Shown: positions 9,179 through 18,096, counted from the stretch's first letter. The stretch is 64,000 nucleotides of DNA from Bacteroidota bacterium (GCA_023386555.1 JAEWJK010000003.1:248001-312000), one strand, 5' to 3'. Numbers and translations: made by a program. The notes: generated by a model from the sequence alone, not told the origin.

Positions 9179-12100
9179 CTATCTTATCAATGTAACGTTG
9201 CCTTTCAATGTAAAGATTGTACTGTTGTCGCACACAACATCTACAACATAAACATAAACATCGGGGGTAAGTTTCGAACCTTTAAAACTGCCGTTCCATC
9301 CGGCATTAACATCGTTGGCAGCAAAATCATGCACTTCGTACACTAAATCACCCCAACGATTAAAAATCTTCATTGCTTTTATTGATGTGATGCCTTTACC
9401 TCTAGGATAAAACACATCATTCATTCCATCATTATTTGGCGAAAATGTATTGGGTATAAAAACATTTCCATCATTACAGACAACAGTAATCGTTACTTTA
9501 TCTGTTGCCGTACATCCACCATCATTCTTAACTTCTGCACGATATATAATATCATCCTTTGCAGTAACGATCGGCTGTGGACAATCTGTACAGTTAATAT
9601 CCTTTACAGGATACCATTTCCAGCTTGTGATATCGGGTGAACTGGACGTTCGTATTGTTGCTGTTGACCCTGATGGCACTGTAATAAGATTATCAATAAT
9701 ATTAAACTTCGGAATAGGAAATACTGAAAGCTTTACATAACCTGTATCTGTAAAACAGTTCAAATGATCTGAACTAATGACCATATAATTAGTTGTTACG
9801 GCTGGATTAGCAACTGGATTACTGATCGTAGCATTATTCAAACCGGTTTGCGGATACCATGTATATTTTGCAGCACCTATAGCTTTTAACTGAACTGAAC
9901 TTCCTTCACATAAAGTATCATTCTTACTCACTTCAACAACAGATGGCTGAACAACATTAATTCTAACGGAATCCGTATTTGCACAGCCAAATTCACTAAG
10001 ACCTTTCAGGTAATAAGTGGTGTTGAATAACGGTGTTGCTATTGCAGGTGAACCACTTACATTATTTAATGTAGGATGATTCTGCCATTTGTAAGTAGCA
10101 GCTCCGGTAGATTGTAAAGTATATGTTTGTCCACGACAGATCATAGTGTCAGTTCCCGCTTTAACATTAGGCAAAGGGTGTACCAAGATGGATGTTATAA
10201 GAGTATCTGTACAACCACTATTATTAGTTGCCACTAATTTTACAGGAAAATTTCCTTCAGTATCAAATGCCGTTTTCGGATTTTGATCAGCAGATTGATG
10301 CCCGTTTAAAAAATTCCACTTCCAGGTTACAGGAGAATCAGAATCAATTACCGTAGCACTGAATTGTACTGAATCGTGTAAACAAATAGATTTATTGATA
10401 TTAAAATTGACCTCCGGGCTTCTATTGATTAATACAGGAGATTCTACACTTGTAGAATCTATGCATCCACCATTTGTAGTAACTTTTAGTTGTATGCTGA
10501 ATAATCCAACTTGATTATAAACATGCAAAGGATCGCATTGAGTTGACGACGAGCCATCACCAAAATTCCATTGATATTTTGATGGAAGATCATTTGCTAT
10601 AATTGAAGCATTCGTAAACTGAATTGCAGCTGAATCACAAAAAAGTTGATTCTGATATTCTATCTGAGCTTTTACACCCATCACTTTTAATGTATCTGAA
10701 GAAACAATTGGTACTTCACAACCGGCAGTATCGATGAGAATAAGTTTGGGAATATAATATCCCGGTACATCATAAACATGAGAAACGAAGGCTGTTGTTG
10801 TTTTGGTAGTTATTCCATCACTAAAATCCCACAGAAAGTTTGAGCTATTAATGCTTGACGCACTAAATGTTACGTCTTCATTAGTGCAAATGGTGGAAGG
10901 TGAAAATGTGAATGAACCAGTAGGCCCTTTAATGATGATAGTTTTAAAAGCAGTATCAATACAATCACCAAAGCCGGTAGCCGTTAATTTCAATTGATAG
11001 GTTCCAGGACTAGTATAATAATGAGATGGATTATTTGTTTCTGCAAAACTTCCGTCACCAAAACTCCAGGAAAGACTACGATAACTTGTTGATGCATTTG
11101 TTACGTTTACCAATAATGGAGGGCATGAAGAAAAAGTATCACTTGTTATAAATCCTGCTGTAGGGTTAGATATTATTTGCCGCTTAATTATTGAATCACT
11201 GCACCCGAAACGATCAATTACTTTCAGACGAACATCATACATCCCTTCTGCAGCATATATGTATGAAGGAGCATGATCAACAGATGTAGCACCAGTACCA
11301 AAACTCCATTGATAGGTAAGATCCAAGCCATTTGATTGGTTAATGAAAGAAACTGAATTTACTGAACACTTAATAGAATCAGAAAGATTAAAATCAGCTT
11401 TAGGATCGGCAATTAATAACGCTGATAACTTTACCAGCGAATCAGAACATCCATAACTATCTGTTACTTTCAATTTAATATTAAAAACTCCTGCGGTAGG
11501 ATATGTATGTGAAAAGATAGAAGTTAGATTAGTATAAATATTTCCATCTCCAGGATACCATTCCCACTTAACTATAGTATGCATCCCATCAGTTCTTGAT
11601 GAATCTATAAAACTTACGTTGCTATTTATACAAGTTCCTTCAATATTATTAAATGAAGCAGTTGGCCCATACACTTTAACCTGCACAACCTGGGAAGTAT
11701 CATTACATCCAAGAATATCAGTGGTAATTAGTCTGGCAAAATAAGTACCTGCTACGGTATATTGATGATTTACTAAAGATGAATTGGTAGTAACTAAGTT
11801 ACCATCTCCAAAATCCCAATTATAAGTTGTAATATTTGTTTGATTAACATTTGCTGCAGAGAAACTAGCAGAAGTATTTTTGCATATAATTGTATCGATT
11901 GAGACCATAACCGGATGCTCATCTATAATATTTATATTTCCAATTGTTGTATCTGCACAACTTCCATTCGATACGATAAGTGTAAAGTTGTAAGTACCTG
12001 CTGCACTATAAACATGTGTTGGATTTTGTAAAATGGAACTATTTCCATCTCCAAAATCCCATTTATATGTAACGCCTTCTATTGAATTATCTTTGAATTG

Positions 12101-13945
12101 AACCTTATAAGGTGTTGAACAATCTCTGATAATATTATACCTGGCAACTGGAGGATCAACGTATATGTAATTTATCCTTTCTGTAGTATCGCTGCAGCCT
12201 GTACTTGATGCAATGAGTTTAATAGTAAAATATCCAGTATCCCCAAACTGATGGGAAGGATTTTCTGCTGTTGAAAAACTTCCGTCACCAAAGATCCAAA
12301 GCCATTCGTTAGCTCCAGTTGATTGATTGGTAAATTGAATCTCCTCTTTAGAACAAACATTCAGTGGTGCTGCAACAAAATTCGCTGTTGGTTTGTTGCT
12401 AATCCTGATAGCTGCTGGATAGATAATAGAATCTTTACAACCACCTGCAGTAGATATGATCAGTTTTACGTCGTATGTACCAGGTGTAGAATAAACATGT
12501 GATGGAGCCGGTAGAGTTGAAGTGGAGCCATCGCCAAAATACCATATCCAACTCACAACTGGATCAGGTGAATTAATAACAGCAGATAGGTTTGCAGTAT
12601 ATGGAGTACATCCTAAGTATGGAACGCTTTTTAGGGATTCAATTATTGGTGGTTTGATCTTAACTAATGCTTTCTTTGTTAAAGTATCACTACATCCTCC
12701 TGCATTTGTAACAATAAGACTTACATCAAAAATTCCGTTAGTAAGATATGTATGGCTGGGAGTTTTTGATGTTGATGTAAATCCATCACCAAAATTCCAC
12801 TGATAAATTAAACCTGATGATGATGCACTAAAATTTACTAAAGCCGGGGCTTTACATGTTGTAATATTACCTGACTCACTGAAACTAGCAATAGGTTTGG
12901 CATATACAATAACCGTTTTGATAACTGTGTCTTTACATTCGCCGAAATTGCTGACGAGCCTTACTGAATAATTACCTGCTGCTCCAAAAATTTTTACCGG
13001 ATTAATTTCTGTTGAAGTAGTTCCATCTCCAAAATTCCATTCCACACTAACTACTGAAGAAGTAGAAGTATTCTGAAAGTTTATCAAAGACCCTGCACAT
13101 GCAGATGTATAAATAAAATCAGCTTTAGAAGCACCAACCAATATTGTTTTGCTCACAGAATCGGAACAACCTGTCGTGTTCTTTGTTACTAATTTTACAT
13201 GGTAATTCCCTGCAGATGCATAAGTATGTGATGGATTTTGCAATATAGATGAACTACCATCTCCAAAATTCCACTGATAAGAAATAGCATTAGTAGAAAG
13301 ATTATTGAAATTTATAGTAGTTGGCTCACAACCTGTATTGGAACTGAACGAAAAGTCTGCAACCGTGTTTTGAAGCTGAATAATATTTTGTTTTGTGATG
13401 ATTTTTTGGCAACCTAAGCTGTTAACCACTTTTAAAGTAACAGTATTGAACCCAGCCTTTGTATAAGTGTGTATTGGGTTTTGTTGACTTGAAATATTTC
13501 CATCACCAAAATCCCATGTCCATTGTGTAATATTTCCTGAGCCAGCCAGGCTTTTATCAATGAATTGTACTGCTTTTGGAAAACAACCAAGAGTATCTGA
13601 AACAGAAAAGTCAACTATGGGATTTGAATATACAGTGATGTATTGATTCTTAATTACAGAATCCCGACCATTTGCATTAGCTACCACAAGTTTTACATTG
13701 TATATACCGGGAGTAAAATAAGTTCCTGTGGGATGTTGTTGTTGTGAAATGGTACCATTTCCTAAATTCCATCGCCAGTTTGTTGCATTACCTGTTGATT
13801 GATCATGGAACTTTACTACAAGTGGTGAACATCCAGCAATTATATCAGCATTAAAGTTTGCTGTTAATTGTGCTGATGATTGTATTGATGCAATTAAAAG
13901 CAATGCAATATAAGCAAGCTTAGATATCTTGTTATTGGAGGTCAC
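9179..13945 (-). CDS. giant PKD-repeat adhesin 2 with CHU_C (T9SS type B) C-terminus
   Basis: A 1588-residue paralogue of the next gene with the same order of parts: signal peptide (ending SSAQ), about 15 PKD-like domains (words such as WNFGDGSSS and NPSHTY), three Ig-like modules, and a CHU_C domain (IPNTFSPNNDGMNDVF, FNRWGDLVY, ending TLIR). The first domain of each begins alike (AGCSPLVVKFHDQSTGN here), and irregular domains fall in the same places, such as the DFSDG module near residue 1030. This indicates duplication of a whole gene, not independent repeat growth. The start codon is GTG. It is the first gene of the probable adhesin-PorP-peroxiredoxin operon. Repeats are diverged at the DNA level, so the pair looks old. 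Confidence 0.9.
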   Translation of the reverse strand: MTSNNKISKLAYIALLLIASIQSSAQLTANFNADIIAGCSPLVVKFHDQSTGNATNWRWNLGNGTISQQQHPTGTYFTPGIYNVKLVVANANGRDSVIKNQYITVYSNPIVDFSVSDTLGCFPKAVQFIDKSLAGSGNITQWTWDFGDGNISSQQNPIHTYTKAGFNTVTLKVVNSLGCQKIITKQNIIQLQNTVADFSFSSNTGCEPTTINFNNLSTNAISYQWNFGDGSSSILQNPSHTYASAGNYHVKLVTKNTTGCSDSVSKTILVGASKADFIYTSACAGSLINFQNTSTSSVVSVEWNFGDGTTSTEINPVKIFGAAGNYSVRLVSNFGECKDTVIKTVIVYAKPIASFSESGNITTCKAPALVNFSASSSGLIYQWNFGDGFTSTSKTPSHTYLTNGIFDVSLIVTNAGGCSDTLTKKALVKIKPPIIESLKSVPYLGCTPYTANLSAVINSPDPVVSWIWYFGDGSTSTLPAPSHVYSTPGTYDVKLIISTAGGCKDSIIYPAAIRISNKPTANFVAAPLNVCSKEEIQFTNQSTGANEWLWIFGDGSFSTAENPSHQFGDTGYFTIKLIASSTGCSDTTERINYIYVDPPVARYNIIRDCSTPYKVQFKDNSIEGVTYKWDFGDGNSSILQNPTHVYSAAGTYNFTLIVSNGSCADTTIGNINIIDEHPVMVSIDTIICKNTSASFSAANVNQTNITTYNWDFGDGNLVTTNSSLVNHQYTVAGTYFARLITTDILGCNDTSQVVQVKVYGPTASFNNIEGTCINSNVSFIDSSRTDGMHTIVKWEWYPGDGNIYTNLTSIFSHTYPTAGVFNIKLKVTDSYGCSDSLVKLSALLIADPKADFNLSDSIKCSVNSVSFINQSNGLDLTYQWSFGTGATSVDHAPSYIYAAEGMYDVRLKVIDRFGCSDSIIKRQIISNPTAGFITSDTFSSCPPLLVNVTNASTSYRSLSWSFGDGSFAETNNPSHYYTSPGTYQLKLTATGFGDCIDTAFKTIIIKGPTGSFTFSPSTICTNEDVTFSASSINSSNFLWDFSDGITTKTTTAFVSHVYDVPGYYIPKLILIDTAGCEVPIVSSDTLKVMGVKAQIEYQNQLFCDSAAIQFTNASIIANDLPSKYQWNFGDGSSSTQCDPLHVYNQVGLFSIQLKVTTNGGCIDSTSVESPVLINRSPEVNFNINKSICLHDSVQFSATVIDSDSPVTWKWNFLNGHQSADQNPKTAFDTEGNFPVKLVATNNSGCTDTLITSILVHPLPNVKAGTDTMICRGQTYTLQSTGAATYKWQNHPTLNNVSGSPAIATPLFNTTYYLKGLSEFGCANTDSVRINVVQPSVVEVSKNDTLCEGSSVQLKAIGAAKYTWYPQTGLNNATISNPVANPAVTTNYMVISSDHLNCFTDTGYVKLSVFPIPKFNIIDNLITVPSGSTATIRTSSSPDITSWKWYPVKDINCTDCPQPIVTAKDDIIYRAEVKNDGGCTATDKVTITVVCNDGNVFIPNTFSPNNDGMNDVFYPRGKGITSIKAMKIFNRWGDLVYEVHDFAANDVNAGWNGSFKGSKLTPDVYVYVVDVVCDNSTIFTLKGNVTLIR

Positions 13946-13964
13946 TTGGTGCTAGGTTAGAAAC

Positions 13965-13972
13965 CAAAAATA
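13965..13972 (-). promoter_or_regulatory. candidate -7 element of the adhesin operon
   Basis: On the minus strand this reads TATTTTTG, an exact TAnnTTTG, ending 19 bases before the GTG start of adhesin 2. No TTTG lies at the usual -33 distance, so an activator may be needed. A 6-bp inverted repeat (GAACAT, 4-base loop, ATGTTC) lies upstream at 13997-14012 and could be an operator. Confidence 0.4.
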
Positions 13973-14194
13973 CCATCCCTTAACACGCTAAAATGTGAAC
14001 ATAAACATGTTCTGCATTAAAATGAAATTATTGCAAAAGCTTGGTTTAATCTTTTTTGAAGAAAGAGAGAGATTGCATTTTTTTCTATATGAAACTTACA
14101 CAGGACTATTACTTATTGTTGTTAACAGCTTTTAATGCCCATTTAATGAATCAAGTTTTATTCCTGTAAAGAATTCGTTAATCATCGGATTTGA

Positions 14195-14857
14195 TTAATT
14201 CTCAAGCAGCTTATTTCGCATGGCATACATCACAAGTCCTGCTATCGTTTTTACGCCGATCTTAGATTTCATATTCTGCCGTATTGTTTCAATTGTCCTG
14301 GGGCTTAGAAAAACTTCCTTAGATATTTCATCTGTTGTTTTATCCTCACTTATCAATTTTAATATCCGTATTTCTTTATCAGAGAACTTAACAGGGTTTG
14401 GATAAAACTTTCTGACTGTTTTTTTATGTTGAAGTTTTAGAAGAACTGCAGTATTAACCAAATCATTAAAATAAAAATCTTCATTCATTACCGAAAGAAT
14501 AGCCTGGTATATTTCATCCGGATCAGCTGTTTTAGTAAGAAAAGCATTAGACCCCATTTCCATCATTTTGTTAATGATCTCCTGGTCATCGTACATACTA
14601 AGAATAATGATCTTGATATCTTCATATTCCTTCCTAATTAGCTTAATGGCATCAATACCATCTATCTCAGGCATCCTAATATCCATTAATAACACATCGG
14701 GTAACTTAATCTTCAACTTATGCAGCATGTCCTTTCCATCTTCTGCTTCCCAAAGAATTTTAATGTATTCCCTGTCTTTCAAAGCCATTTTTATCCCATC
14801 ACGAAAAATCTTATGATCATCTGCAAGAGCTACCTTAATCGTCCTTTCTGTAGTCAT
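14195..14857 (-). CDS. NarL/FixJ-type response regulator (paralogue A)
   Basis: A 220-residue two-component regulator. The receiver domain (about residues 7-125) has the acidic pair Asp13-Asp14, the phospho-acceptor Asp59 in LLMDIRMP, and the late Lys in LTKTADP. The C-terminal LuxR-type helix-turn-helix (about 150-215) shows the words VFLSPRTIETIRQNM. It is clearly related to the regulator at 17433-18080; the two share ADDHKIFR at the N-terminus and SPRTxE in the helix-turn-helix. It is divergent from the orphan protein gene at 15204 and lies upstream of the adhesin operon on the same strand. No kinase is directly adjacent; the kinase at 16572 is the nearest candidate. Confidence 0.92.
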   Translation of the reverse strand: MTTERTIKVALADDHKIFRDGIKMALKDREYIKILWEAEDGKDMLHKLKIKLPDVLLMDIRMPEIDGIDAIKLIRKEYEDIKIIILSMYDDQEIINKMMEMGSNAFLTKTADPDEIYQAILSVMNEDFYFNDLVNTAVLLKLQHKKTVRKFYPNPVKFSDKEIRILKLISEDKTTDEISKEVFLSPRTIETIRQNMKSKIGVKTIAGLVMYAMRNKLLEN

Positions 14858-15203
14858 AGGAGGTTGTTTGATTTCAGCCTGTATTACAGCCTTTTGTATG
14901 TATCAGTTTATCAACAATCAATATATTGGTGATTTTACTTCGTAAATATCTATCCACAATGATAAGGCAATTAGAATATTTACGATATTTACGACCGTAA
15001 AAATACGGTACTTCATTCGTGGTTTTACTAATTTTTGATTCCCAAGCAACAATTCTATGTCTTCTGAAATGGTTGCTGATCAAAGATTTCGGTCAAATTA
15101 CTGTAATTCTATGAGATAACAGAGCTATTGTGGAAAAAATGGTTATGCAGGATTTTTAATAACACATAATCCTATTCAAAATAACCATTAACTGCTAACT
15201 AAC
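14858..15203. other. 346-bp divergent regulatory spacer with three copies of ATATTTACG
   Basis: The spacer separates response regulator A (minus) from the orphan GG/Cys protein (plus). The nonamer ATATTTACG occurs twice in direct tandem at 14976-14984 and 14985-14993, and once exactly inverted (CGTAAATAT) at 14941-14949. It merges with two palindromes, TTTACG-AC-CGTAAA at 14988-15001 and ACCGTA-AAAA-TACGGT at 14994-15009. This arrangement looks like an operator for a DNA-binding regulator. An open frame on the minus strand (14874-15083) runs through the palindromes and looks spurious. Confidence 0.5.
15183..15203. repeat. weak 7-bp tandem repeat (AACnnnn) before orphan protein
   Basis: Three 7-bp units, AACCATT, AACTGCT and AACTAAC, abut the ATG at 15204. 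On its own it would be dismissed. It is listed because other leaders in the window carry the same type of tract. Confidence 0.3.
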
Positions 15204-15623
15204 ATGAACAAAGAATTAATCGTTGTAAAAGGTAAAGTAATTGAACAACAGAAATCTTATACTCCAGAAGTGGGTAAAGAGATTGATTATGAAACCGGTG
15301 CTAAAATGATCAAAAGAAGTTTTGATGAAAATCCGGATGATGTAATGGCTCAATTTACCGGCAGAAATGTAATCGAAAAGATTCTTGCACAACCTGGCTG
15401 TGTAGGTATCAGAACTTTTTACGCCTTAAATGATATGGGTATTCGTCAGTTGATCTTTGTTGGAGTTGACGGAAACGGCAATAATATTCTTGAAATAGAT
15501 ACTATTAATGCGAATGGCAAGATCAATAAAAATAAAGGTGTAATAGTTTCCGGAGGTAAAATTTGTCCGCCTTACTGTGGAGTCGTGACCACCACAACAA
15601 CTACAACATCGAATTGGTGGTAA
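15204..15623 (+). CDS. orphan 139-aa protein with Gly-Gly, CPPYC and Thr/Trp tail
   Basis: I do not recognise a named family. The protein has no signal peptide or membrane segment. The first 110 or so residues look like a compact alpha/beta domain (words such as FTGRNVIEKILAQPGC, GIRTFYALNDMG and LIFVGVDGNGNN). The tail is distinctive: VSGGKICPPYCGVV, then seven consecutive Thr, then SNWW. A Gly-Gly followed by a Cys-rich, Thr-rich, Trp-ending segment is reminiscent of a leader/core boundary, but the leader would be unusually long and no modifying enzyme, C39 peptidase or transporter lies nearby. It sits between two paralogous response regulators, divergent from one and upstream of the membrane protein and kinase, so a signalling link is plausible. 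Confidence 0.65.
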   Translation: MNKELIVVKGKVIEQQKSYTPEVGKEIDYETGAKMIKRSFDENPDDVMAQFTGRNVIEKILAQPGCVGIRTFYALNDMGIRQLIFVGVDGNGNNILEIDTINANGKINKNKGVIVSGGKICPPYCGVVTTTTTTTSNWW

Positions 15624-15741
15624 ATAGATTGATTTTATTCCGTTGATTGATTAATTTTGGAACAAAGCCAAAACTATCAATCCAGAATTAATATCCGATT
15701 TCTCTGTCTATTTTAATATAGTACCCATTTTAGCCTTTATA

Positions 15742-16575
15742 TTGTTTCTCCGAAATTGGAGAACAAGGTTAAAATGGGTATGCTTGTTATTGATTATAGC
15801 AAACTTTTCCTTTGATCTTATTGGTGTTTATTCTAGCAAGAAACCGCTAGCAACTGGTTATATTCATGAGTTTTCATCTCAGAGCAATAAACACACTGTA
15901 GAACTTGAGTTAACTAAAGGTAAAATTCACGAAGGAGAATTTATTAGCTCAAATGAGTTTATCGGATCAATAGCAAAAATAAATGCAACAAAAAGCAGTT
16001 CAGGAAACATTATTGTTGAAATAGAAGGAAACACTGCTCCATTAACCTCAGCAGCCTTTAATGTCTATTCTAACTTGAGGATGGTGAATATCCTTTTATT
16101 GATAGAACTAATATTTATTTATACAATTTTTTTCTTACTATTTCAAGCTGTGCCATTATGGAAAAAGCTTACACTTACTGCCTTAATATTCTCAGTTGCT
16201 TTTTGGTTTTATAGAAATATTCTTTTAGACCTGATCCACTCCTACGGTGGATATTATAATGGCGGTACAACAATTTTGATAATATTGTTTGCATTAGCAT
16301 TTTTTTATTATCAACTGAAACAACCAGAAAATCCTTTCATTTATTCAACTCCTGCATTTTGGATTATTTCAGCTATTCTTTTGTATAAAGTAGGTACATT
16401 TTTCTTATTTCTTTATAGCAATACTTTAGATCAAAATGAAAAGGCAAACTTCTATACTATAAATTCTGCTTTCTATATCCTGCAGAATTTACTTTTTACT
16501 ATAGCTTTTCTTATAGATGCAAAGAAGAAGCAAGTGAAACATAATCCTAAACGTACCTCACTACAATACATATGA
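15742..16575 (+). CDS. multi-pass membrane protein of unknown function, upstream of kinase
   Basis: A 277-residue membrane protein. An N-terminal hydrophobic helix is followed by an extracytoplasmic segment of about 80 residues, rich in Ser, Glu and Asn, and then about six transmembrane helices (for example FLLFQAVPLW and TTILIILFALAFFYY). I recognise no catalytic motif. The start is uncertain: the frame is open upstream with no ATG, and TTG at 15742 is the only ordinary alternative start there. The stop overlaps the kinase start in ATGA, implying translational coupling. It may be the sensory partner of the kinase, which itself has little extracytoplasmic sequence; this is inference from context. 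Confidence 0.7.
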   Translation: MFLRNWRTRLKWVCLLLIIANFSFDLIGVYSSKKPLATGYIHEFSSQSNKHTVELELTKGKIHEGEFISSNEFIGSIAKINATKSSSGNIIVEIEGNTAPLTSAAFNVYSNLRMVNILLLIELIFIYTIFFLLFQAVPLWKKLTLTALIFSVAFWFYRNILLDLIHSYGGYYNGGTTILIILFALAFFYYQLKQPENPFIYSTPAFWIISAILLYKVGTFFLFLYSNTLDQNEKANFYTINSAFYILQNLLFTIAFLIDAKKKQVKHNPKRTSLQYI

Positions 16576-17396
16576 TATTGCTGCAGACAAATTCATCTAA
16601 TATTTCTTTCCTTTTGTTCTTTGGAACATTAGGGATGTTATTGTTGACAATTGGATTGATTCTGTTTATCATTTTTCACCAACGAAAAGTAATACGTTAC
16701 CAGATTCGAATGCAGGAGATGGAAGCTGAACAGCAGAAGTTATTATTAAGGGCTTCAATAAAATTGCAGGAAGAAGAAAGACAACGTATTGCTGCAGACT
16801 TACACGATGATGCCGGTCCATTGTTAGCAACAGCACGATTATATCTTACAGAAAATCTTGTTAACCAGGAAAAAGCCCAGCAATTACAATCCATTTATAA
16901 TGCAAAGCAGATAATTGATGAAACAATTCAATTGATCAGGAACATTTCCCATAGCCTAATGCCTCCAACACTGAAAAACTTTGGACTTGAATCTGCTGTG
17001 ACTGATTTTTTTCAAAAAATAAATGGATCTGGTTCGTTAAACGTCAACTGCAGATTCTACGATTATCGTAATCGATTAAAGCCTGAAAAAGAACTAATCG
17101 TTTATAGAATCATTCAGGAACTGGTTAATAATATTCTAAAGCATAGTAATTCTTCCTTTATCCATCTTACACAACATGATAACGAAGATGGAATGATCAT
17201 CAGGTTACACCATGATGGAAGAGGAATTACACAGGAGGATTTTGATAAACTAAATAAAAGTAATGTTGGATTGGGTTTAAAGAATATCAAGAGCAGGCTT
17301 AAAGTAATTCATGGTGATATTTTCTTTGAACAAGATGCTTCCCAATCATTCTTCAAGGTTAGTATAGATATTCCAAAAGATGACGACGAAAAATAA
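16572..17396 (+). CDS. HisKA_3-type sensor histidine kinase
   Basis: A 274-residue kinase of the NarX/DesK class. One transmembrane helix (about residues 12-35) is followed by a coiled-coil linker and the dimerisation/phospho-acceptor helix with His78 in RIAADLHDDAGP. The ATPase domain has an N-box (ELVNNILKHSN), a G1-like HHDGRGI and a G2-like GLGLKNIKSRL. With no sensor domain of its own, it likely takes its signal from the membrane protein that overlaps it by four bases. The response regulator 36 bp downstream is the expected phosphotransfer partner. The ATPase Asp box reads HDG where DNG is more common. Confidence 0.92.
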   Translation: MILLQTNSSNISFLLFFGTLGMLLLTIGLILFIIFHQRKVIRYQIRMQEMEAEQQKLLLRASIKLQEEERQRIAADLHDDAGPLLATARLYLTENLVNQEKAQQLQSIYNAKQIIDETIQLIRNISHSLMPPTLKNFGLESAVTDFFQKINGSGSLNVNCRFYDYRNRLKPEKELIVYRIIQELVNNILKHSNSSFIHLTQHDNEDGMIIRLHHDGRGITQEDFDKLNKSNVGLGLKNIKSRLKVIHGDIFFEQDASQSFFKVSIDIPKDDDEK

Positions 17397-17432
17397 TTCC
17401 GCAAATAAATCCTTTGATTAACTTCGGAAAAT

Positions 17433-18080
17433 ATGGACATCAAAGTTGCTATTGCAGATGATCATAAGATTTTTAGAAAAGGAGTTATCCTTTCGCTACG
17501 ACACTATTCTAATATAAAATTTGTTTTAGAAGCTGATAACGGTGAAGAATTGCTCAACGGACTTGATGAAGCAAAACCCGATGTTATCTTAATGGATCTT
17601 CGAATGCCAGTTAAAGATGGTATTGAAGCAACAAAATTTATCAGCAAACATTATCCAAAAATTGCAGTTATTGTTCTTACTATGCATGAAGATGACAGGT
17701 TCGTTACTCACCTGATGGAAAATGGAGCCAACGGTTATTTATTAAAGAGTACTGATCCTGCTGAGATAAAGAAAGCAATTACAGATGTTGTTTCCAAAGG
17801 ATATTATCTCAACAATTTTGTTAATCGAATCTTGTTGAAGAGAGCACATAATAAAACAAAATCTATCCCTTCGCTTAATAATGATTTTCCGGTAACAGAT
17901 AAGGAGAAAGACGTACTTCGGTATATCTGTATGGAATTTACCAGCCAGGAAATTGGTCAAAAAATGGAGATCAGTCCAAGAACTGTTGAAAGCATAAAAG
18001 AAAGATTGATGGAACGTTTTGGCGTTAAAAACACAGCCGGACTTGTTTTCTTCGCAGTGAAAAATAATCTCGTGGATTGA
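17433..18080 (+). CDS. NarL/FixJ-type response regulator (paralogue B)
   Basis: A 215-residue regulator with a receiver domain (acidic pair Asp9-Asp10, phospho-acceptor Asp55 in ILMDLRMP, late Lys in LLKSTDP) and a LuxR-type helix-turn-helix (MEISPRTVESIKERL). It is last in the cluster membrane protein, kinase, regulator, all on the plus strand with spacers of at most 36 bp, so it is probably the cognate partner of that kinase. It is a paralogue of the regulator at 14195-14857. It meets the CoA-transferase gene convergently, with a dispersed repeat copy in the 63-bp spacer. Confidence 0.92.
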   Translation: MDIKVAIADDHKIFRKGVILSLRHYSNIKFVLEADNGEELLNGLDEAKPDVILMDLRMPVKDGIEATKFISKHYPKIAVIVLTMHEDDRFVTHLMENGANGYLLKSTDPAEIKKAITDVVSKGYYLNNFVNRILLKRAHNKTKSIPSLNNDFPVTDKEKDVLRYICMEFTSQEIGQKMEISPRTVESIKERLMERFGVKNTAGLVFFAVKNNLVD

Positions 18081-18096
18081 TGAAAAAAGTTATGTC

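Noticed and set aside
4323..13945. CRISPR-like or satellite repeat from the regular motifs in the adhesin genes
   Set aside because: The periodicity is protein-level (PKD modules of about 85 residues); DNA units are not conserved and there are no spacers.
14874..15083. 69-codon minus-strand frame in the divergent regulatory spacer
   Set aside because: It passes through the tandem and palindromic operator-like words and has no family resemblance.
15204..15623. Firm call of a modified-peptide (RiPP) precursor
   Set aside because: The Gly-Gly and Cys/Thr/Trp tail are suggestive, but the leader would be too long and no modification or export gene is adjacent; kept only as a hypothesis.
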